The notes beneath the pieces were generated by a model that was not told the origin of the DNA, did no database searches, and saw nothing but the letters and a program-made list of their open reading frames with translations. Positions 60,233 to 64,000 of a stretch of 64,000 nucleotides of DNA are shown in pieces. Each line of letters begins with the position of its first letter. Positions within the stretch are counted from its first letter, which is position 1. A program made the position numbers and the translations under genes. Source of the stretch: Dreissena polymorpha (lineage: Eukaryota; Mollusca; Bivalvia; Myida; Dreissenidae); contig NC_068367.1 of the NCBI RefSeq assembly GCF_020536995.1, forward strand, positions 58,213,726 to 58,277,725. The letters are read 5' to 3'.

Positions 60233-60610
60233 ATGGGTCAAGTGCAATACAATATTTCTGTTAAACGCAGATATGGTATTAGGCCACACCTGAATAAAAA
60301 GTATGCATCACTATGCAATGTTAGTATGCCAATCACTACCAAGTTGTTTGGAGATGATGTTACAAAAGACCTGAAAGCCTGTGACTCAATGTTTAATATA
60401 GGATCAGGAAAACCATGGTGGAAGTCAAAGACTCTACGTCCAACTCACAGGCCATACAGAGGCAGTTCCAATTATTCAAATTATGGTGGCGCTGGTGTAG
60501 GCCGTTTCCAACCATACCCACAGAGAGGCGGGCGACCTTTTCGAAGGGGTCTCTCAGGTGGCAGTTTTCGAGGACGAGGTGGATACGGCCAATCCCCAAG
60601 TGGAAAATAG
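60233..60610 (+). CDS. DIRS gag-like protein, C-terminal part
   Basis: The visible part includes RRRYGIRPHLNKKYASL-type sequence and LFGDDVTKDLKACDSMFNIG, then a basic tail rich in RGG, GRF and SFRGRGGYG, as expected for a nucleic-acid-binding structural protein. The first ATG after the gap is not necessarily the real start; the upstream portion lies in or beyond the gap. Confidence 0.7.
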   Translation: MGQVQYNISVKRRYGIRPHLNKKYASLCNVSMPITTKLFGDDVTKDLKACDSMFNIGSGKPWWKSKTLRPTHRPYRGSSNYSNYGGAGVGRFQPYPQRGGRPFRRGLSGGSFRGRGGYGQSPSGK

Positions 60611-62639
60611 ATCGATGGTAGGTAAGACACAGTTCTTTATTGATTCATGGAGAAGATTAACCTCAGATAAATGGGTTTTAGATACTGTCAGTGGTTACAG
60701 GATTGTTTTTGATAAACAACCTATTCAAAAAAGAGTGCCTTTGGAAATTCCCTTTATAAGTGAACAGCGTAAGATTGTGGAGGAAGAAATTAAGACCTTG
60801 ATAAACATAGGTGCCATTGTTGAAACTATACACGAACCAAATGAGTTTATTTCAACACTGTTTATTGTTCCAAAACCGAACGGGAAATATCGACCTGTTA
60901 TAAATTTAAAGTTTTTAAATGAGTTTGTTCAATACAATCATTTTAAACAAGAAACCTTTAAGGTGGTTCTTGATTTATTGCAAAAAGATGATTTTTTGAC
61001 TTCTGTTGATATGGAGCAAGCTTATTTTCATATACCAATACATGCGGAAAGTCAAAAGTTTTTGAAATTTTATTGGAATGGCCATTTATATAAATTTGTG
61101 TGTTTGTGTTTTGGTTTAGCATCGGCACCATATGTGTTTACTAAAGTGTTGAAACCAGTCTTTTCATATTTTCGTCAGATTGGGATACGCTGTTCGTACT
61201 ATATTGATGACTCTTTAACAATGAATAAAGACAAAGAGACTTGCAAAAACAATACTGATACAGTTGTCCATATTCTTACATCACTGGGATTTTCTATCAA
61301 TGACAAGAAATCTGTTTTATTTCCCACACAAAGAATAGTGTTTTTTGGGTTTGTAATTGACACTGTACTTTTCAGAGTATTTTTAACAGAAGAAAAGTTG
61401 GAGAAAATACGTAAACAAGCTGAAAAGTTGTTAAAAACAAAATTAGTTGTTGTAAGACATTTAGCGTCTTTTATTGGGTTGTTAGTTAATGCATTTAATG
61501 CAGTGTTAGAAGCGCCTTTACATTATAGATCTTTAGAAAGAGACAAGCTTACTGGCTTGTGTTCAGACTCAAACTTTGACAATAGTATTCAGTTGTCAAT
61601 ATCATCCAGAAATGACATTATCTGGTGGCTTAACAATGTGCGAGACAAAAATGGTAAAAGCATAAAACCAAAACTCATTTCTTGTCATTGCAAGACTGAT
61701 GCTTCTCTTCAAGGATGGGGTGGTGTGAATACACAAAATAATAAATATGCTAATGGCAGATGGACGACAAATGAAATGCAATTATCCATAAATATTTTGG
61801 AACTGATGGCAATTTTTAATGTCTTGCAATCCCTTTATTCAGACTATTGTAATGAACATATTGAAATCCAATCAGATAATGTAACCGCCATCAAGTATAT
61901 TAATGATATGGGTGGAATGACATGCAGTGTTATGGACTCTATAGCCAGGGATGTATGGTATTGGTGTATTAAAAGGGACATATTTATTACAGCCGTTCAC
62001 ATACCAGGTGTCAAAAATGTTGAAGCTGATTTTTATTCCAGAAATTTTTCTGATTCATCAGAATGGATGTTAAAGAAACAGGTTTTTGAAAGAATTTGCT
62101 GTCAGTTTTTTACACCGTTGATTGATCTATTTGCATCAAGGTTAAACAAGCAAACCGAGCTATTTGTGTCATGGTTTCAAGAGCCAGGTGCAATATTTGC
62201 TAATGCTTTTCATATGTCATGGCATGATACTAAACCATATATTTTTCCACCGTTTTCATTAGTAGGGAAGGTAATCTGCAAAATTAAAGAAGATGCTGTG
62301 GACAGAGCAATTGTTATATTTCCTTTATGGCGGACACAACCTTGGTTTCCTTGTTTAATGGAAATTATTTCTGATTTTCCGGTCAGACTTCCAAGACATC
62401 GAGACATCCTGACATTACCACACAATGGACAAGTTCACCCGTTGTCAAAGAGACTCGACTTGGTCGCGGCAGTTGTATCGGGGAGGCCCTCCGTTGTAGA
62501 GGACTTTCATCAGAGACTACAACCATCATCTTGGCTGCCTGGAGAAGAGGAACTCTCAAACAGTATGATTCTGCATGGCAGAAGTGGATGTCTTGGTGTA
62601 TGTGCAGGGAAACTTCTCCCTTTAACTCATCTGAAGTAA
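60558..62639 (+). CDS. DIRS reverse transcriptase and RNase H
   Basis: The frame is open from 60558, with the first ATG at 60615, and overlaps the gag-like frame. It has the reverse transcriptase core (KYRPVINLKFLN, SVDMEQAYFHIPI, CFGLASAPYVFTKVL, YYIDDSL) and then an RNase H region (CKTDASLQGWGG, LELMAIFNVLQS, IQSDNVTAIKYIN). The last 200 residues contain DLFASRLNKQTELFVSW, typical of this element class. Copying is presumed to use a circular DNA intermediate, as known for DIRS. Confidence 0.92.
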   Translation: MAVFEDEVDTANPQVENRSMVGKTQFFIDSWRRLTSDKWVLDTVSGYRIVFDKQPIQKRVPLEIPFISEQRKIVEEEIKTLINIGAIVETIHEPNEFISTLFIVPKPNGKYRPVINLKFLNEFVQYNHFKQETFKVVLDLLQKDDFLTSVDMEQAYFHIPIHAESQKFLKFYWNGHLYKFVCLCFGLASAPYVFTKVLKPVFSYFRQIGIRCSYYIDDSLTMNKDKETCKNNTDTVVHILTSLGFSINDKKSVLFPTQRIVFFGFVIDTVLFRVFLTEEKLEKIRKQAEKLLKTKLVVVRHLASFIGLLVNAFNAVLEAPLHYRSLERDKLTGLCSDSNFDNSIQLSISSRNDIIWWLNNVRDKNGKSIKPKLISCHCKTDASLQGWGGVNTQNNKYANGRWTTNEMQLSINILELMAIFNVLQSLYSDYCNEHIEIQSDNVTAIKYINDMGGMTCSVMDSIARDVWYWCIKRDIFITAVHIPGVKNVEADFYSRNFSDSSEWMLKKQVFERICCQFFTPLIDLFASRLNKQTELFVSWFQEPGAIFANAFHMSWHDTKPYIFPPFSLVGKVICKIKEDAVDRAIVIFPLWRTQPWFPCLMEIISDFPVRLPRHRDILTLPHNGQVHPLSKRLDLVAAVVSGRPSVVEDFHQRLQPSSWLPGEEELSNSMILHGRSGCLGVCAGKLLPLTHLK

Positions 62640-63427
62640 CTGTACTTCAATACTTGGAGCATTTAAGGTCTATTAACAAGTCATACTCTGTGTTGAACAC
62701 TCATAAATCAATGTTAATGCAAACATTACCCTTTTTTGGAAATAAGTGGTGTAAAGACTGTTTTTTAATTCAGAAATTTATGAAGGGAGTTTTTCATTCT
62801 CGTCCTCCAGTACCTAGATACCAGTTTGTGTGGGATGTTACTCTTGTATTGAATTTTTTAAAGTCTTTGAATCCATTGTGTAATTTATCATTAAAAATGT
62901 TAACATTTAAAGTGGTTGCACTTTTGGCATTAGGAAATGCACCTAGAGCTCAAACTTTGATTTCTATGGATTTGTCTTGTATGAAAAAAGAAGGGGCTGT
63001 GCTTATTTGTGTGTTTCCTAATTTATTGAAAACTACCAAGTTAGGTAGACCTTATGTTATGAAGATTGAACATTTTAAGGATGAAAAATTATGCATTTTG
63101 CATTCTTTGTTGTTTTATATTAGAGTTACGAAACCACTTAGGAAATCTTCAAAATTGTTCATTTCTTATGTGACTTATAAAGCAGTTACATCTAGTACTA
63201 TTGCTAGATGGCTAAAGAGTGTGTTGGACCTTTCAGGTATAAACACTGATTATTTTAAAGCACATTCATTTCGAAGTGCCTCTACATCAGCTGCATATGC
63301 AAAAGGTTGTAGACTTAAAGACATCTTAAGTACAGCTGATTGGACATCAGATAAGAATTTTAAAAAGTTCTATTTGAGGGAGTCTGTTGATTCAAAAAGT
63401 TTTGTAAACAGCGTGTTTTCAAAGTAA
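62531..63427 (+). CDS. DIRS tyrosine recombinase
   Basis: 298 codons, overlapping the end of the reverse transcriptase frame by about 100 bases, a layout normal for DIRS elements. The N-terminal half resembles the core-binding domain of phage-type integrases (SYSVLNTHKSMLMQTLPFFG). The C-terminal half has the family's catalytic signature: an arginine in ALGNAPRAQTL, then HSFRSAS, and a tyrosine in KKFYLRE. It joins the element into DNA without making target-site duplications. Confidence 0.9.
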   Translation: MAAWRRGTLKQYDSAWQKWMSWCMCRETSPFNSSEVTVLQYLEHLRSINKSYSVLNTHKSMLMQTLPFFGNKWCKDCFLIQKFMKGVFHSRPPVPRYQFVWDVTLVLNFLKSLNPLCNLSLKMLTFKVVALLALGNAPRAQTLISMDLSCMKKEGAVLICVFPNLLKTTKLGRPYVMKIEHFKDEKLCILHSLLFYIRVTKPLRKSSKLFISYVTYKAVTSSTIARWLKSVLDLSGINTDYFKAHSFRSASTSAAYAKGCRLKDILSTADWTSDKNFKKFYLRESVDSKSFVNSVFSK

Positions 63428-63725
63428 CGTTTAATTAAATATTAGGACGGGATTTTTCTCTGTTTATGAATACTTCATCATTATGACATTGTTACAGTAA
63501 TGTCAATAATTGTGGTTGTTAGGCTACATATGTTCATTTTCTTATTGAATTTGTTGATATTTACATGTATCCTACAAATTTGATATTCAATGAAATTTGG
63601 GAAAATAAATGTATTTTTCTTGCATATGGTATTGCTCAGTGTTGGTTTTGATTTGTTCTTTTTTAAACTGATTATATGTTCTAATTGTTATTTATGCAGG
63701 CGTTTTTTGTCTTTAAAGATGCTAA

Positions 63726-63836
63726 TTTATACATGTGAAGCTGAAGGCTATACGAAAATAATGTCCCCTCATCCAAGCTTTAGTGAGGGATGAAGGGGCA
63801 TTATTGGAGTATAGCCGGAGGCTGAGCATGTATAAA
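63726..63836. repeat. Long hairpin in the right end of the DIRS element
   Basis: TTTATACATGTGAAGCTGAA .. CCCCTCATCC on the left pairs with GGATGAAGGGG .. GGCTGAGCATGTATAAA on the right, around a short loop with AAGCTT. The stem is about 49 bases with a few mismatches. It starts about 300 bases after the recombinase stop, where DIRS elements carry their terminal or internal complementary repeats. Confidence 0.8.
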
Positions 63837-64000
63837 CCCAGCCCTTTAACATATTTTATGAAGATTGTTTTTTAATCCCATATGTATTGGATTCCCTCCC
63901 ATGATACGAGTATTCACAAAAAACGCCTAGCTTTAAACTTATGAGAAATGTGGTTGTTGACGTCATAGGGTTCGCTCAATTAAATGATTTTCAATCGGTT
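63837..64000. other. Right edge of the window
   Basis: AT-rich sequence after the hairpin. It may be the remainder of the DIRS right terminal repeat or flanking DNA. Nothing else is seen. Confidence 0.4.

Larger units (their letters stand above)
60102..63840 (+). mobile_element. DIRS-type retroelement (tyrosine-recombinase class), left end lost in the gap
   Basis: Parts in order: end of a gag-like frame with a glycine/arginine-rich tail (to 60610), a reverse transcriptase-RNase H frame (60558-62639), an overlapping tyrosine recombinase frame (62531-63427), and a right-hand region with a strong hairpin (63726-63836). This order and the use of a recombinase instead of an integrase define DIRS elements. 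The frames that are present look open, so the copy appears young, but the left end is missing from the assembly. The right border is estimated from the hairpin. Confidence 0.9.

Noticed and set aside
1-64000. CRISPR arrays, ribosomal RNA or functional tRNA genes
   Set aside because: Repeats here lack regular spacers of CRISPR type. The only tRNA-like sequences are SINE heads, and no rRNA core sequence was recognised.

Overview
The window is animal nuclear DNA, most likely from a bivalve mollusc. It is AT-rich, its genes are split by long introns, and its introns are full of short palindromic elements. One of these carries a core (GCCTGTGCAGTCCGCACAGG and its complement) that I associate from memory with dreissenid mussels such as zebra mussel; that assignment is inference. 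No bacterial, CRISPR or plasmid feature is present.

Layout. (1) 1-1643: a clustered direct and inverted repeat (about 220-760), then the last coding exon of an upstream gene ending in a MIB/HERC2 domain (1494-1643, +). (2) 1710-5416: intergenic, with two foldback elements. (3) 5417-33019 (+): a complete integrin alpha subunit gene. I placed 22 coding exons whose splice phases all agree; they encode 1077 residues running from signal peptide through beta-propeller, leg and membrane segment to GFFKR and an unusually long tail. Its introns hold eight copies of one palindromic MITE, three of a second related group, SINEs, several minisatellites and an 855-bp element with 8-bp near-identical flanks. 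(4) 33950-35868 (-): a four-exon gene for a 160-residue secreted protein with a DUF4430 (transcobalamin C-terminal-like) domain, tail-to-tail with the integrin gene. (5) 37320-38800: a decayed PIF/Harbinger DNA transposon. (6) 40144-41455 (+): a single-exon family 92 glycosyltransferase with a frameshift near its C-terminus. (7) 44508-46450 (-): a broken multi-exon gene with a DNC-GQNKNN motif (DUF7869-like). (8) 46918-60001: four full and one partial copy of a 2.98-kb tandem repeat, ending at a 100-N gap (60002-60101). (9) 60102-63840: a DIRS-type tyrosine-recombinase retroelement, whose left end is lost to the gap.

The host genes look functionally unrelated: adhesion receptor, small secreted protein and Golgi-type glycosyltransferase. 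The two most unusual parts are the 2.98-kb array, whose copies are almost identical at one end and ragged next to the gap, and the 106-residue histidine- and asparagine-rich integrin tail.
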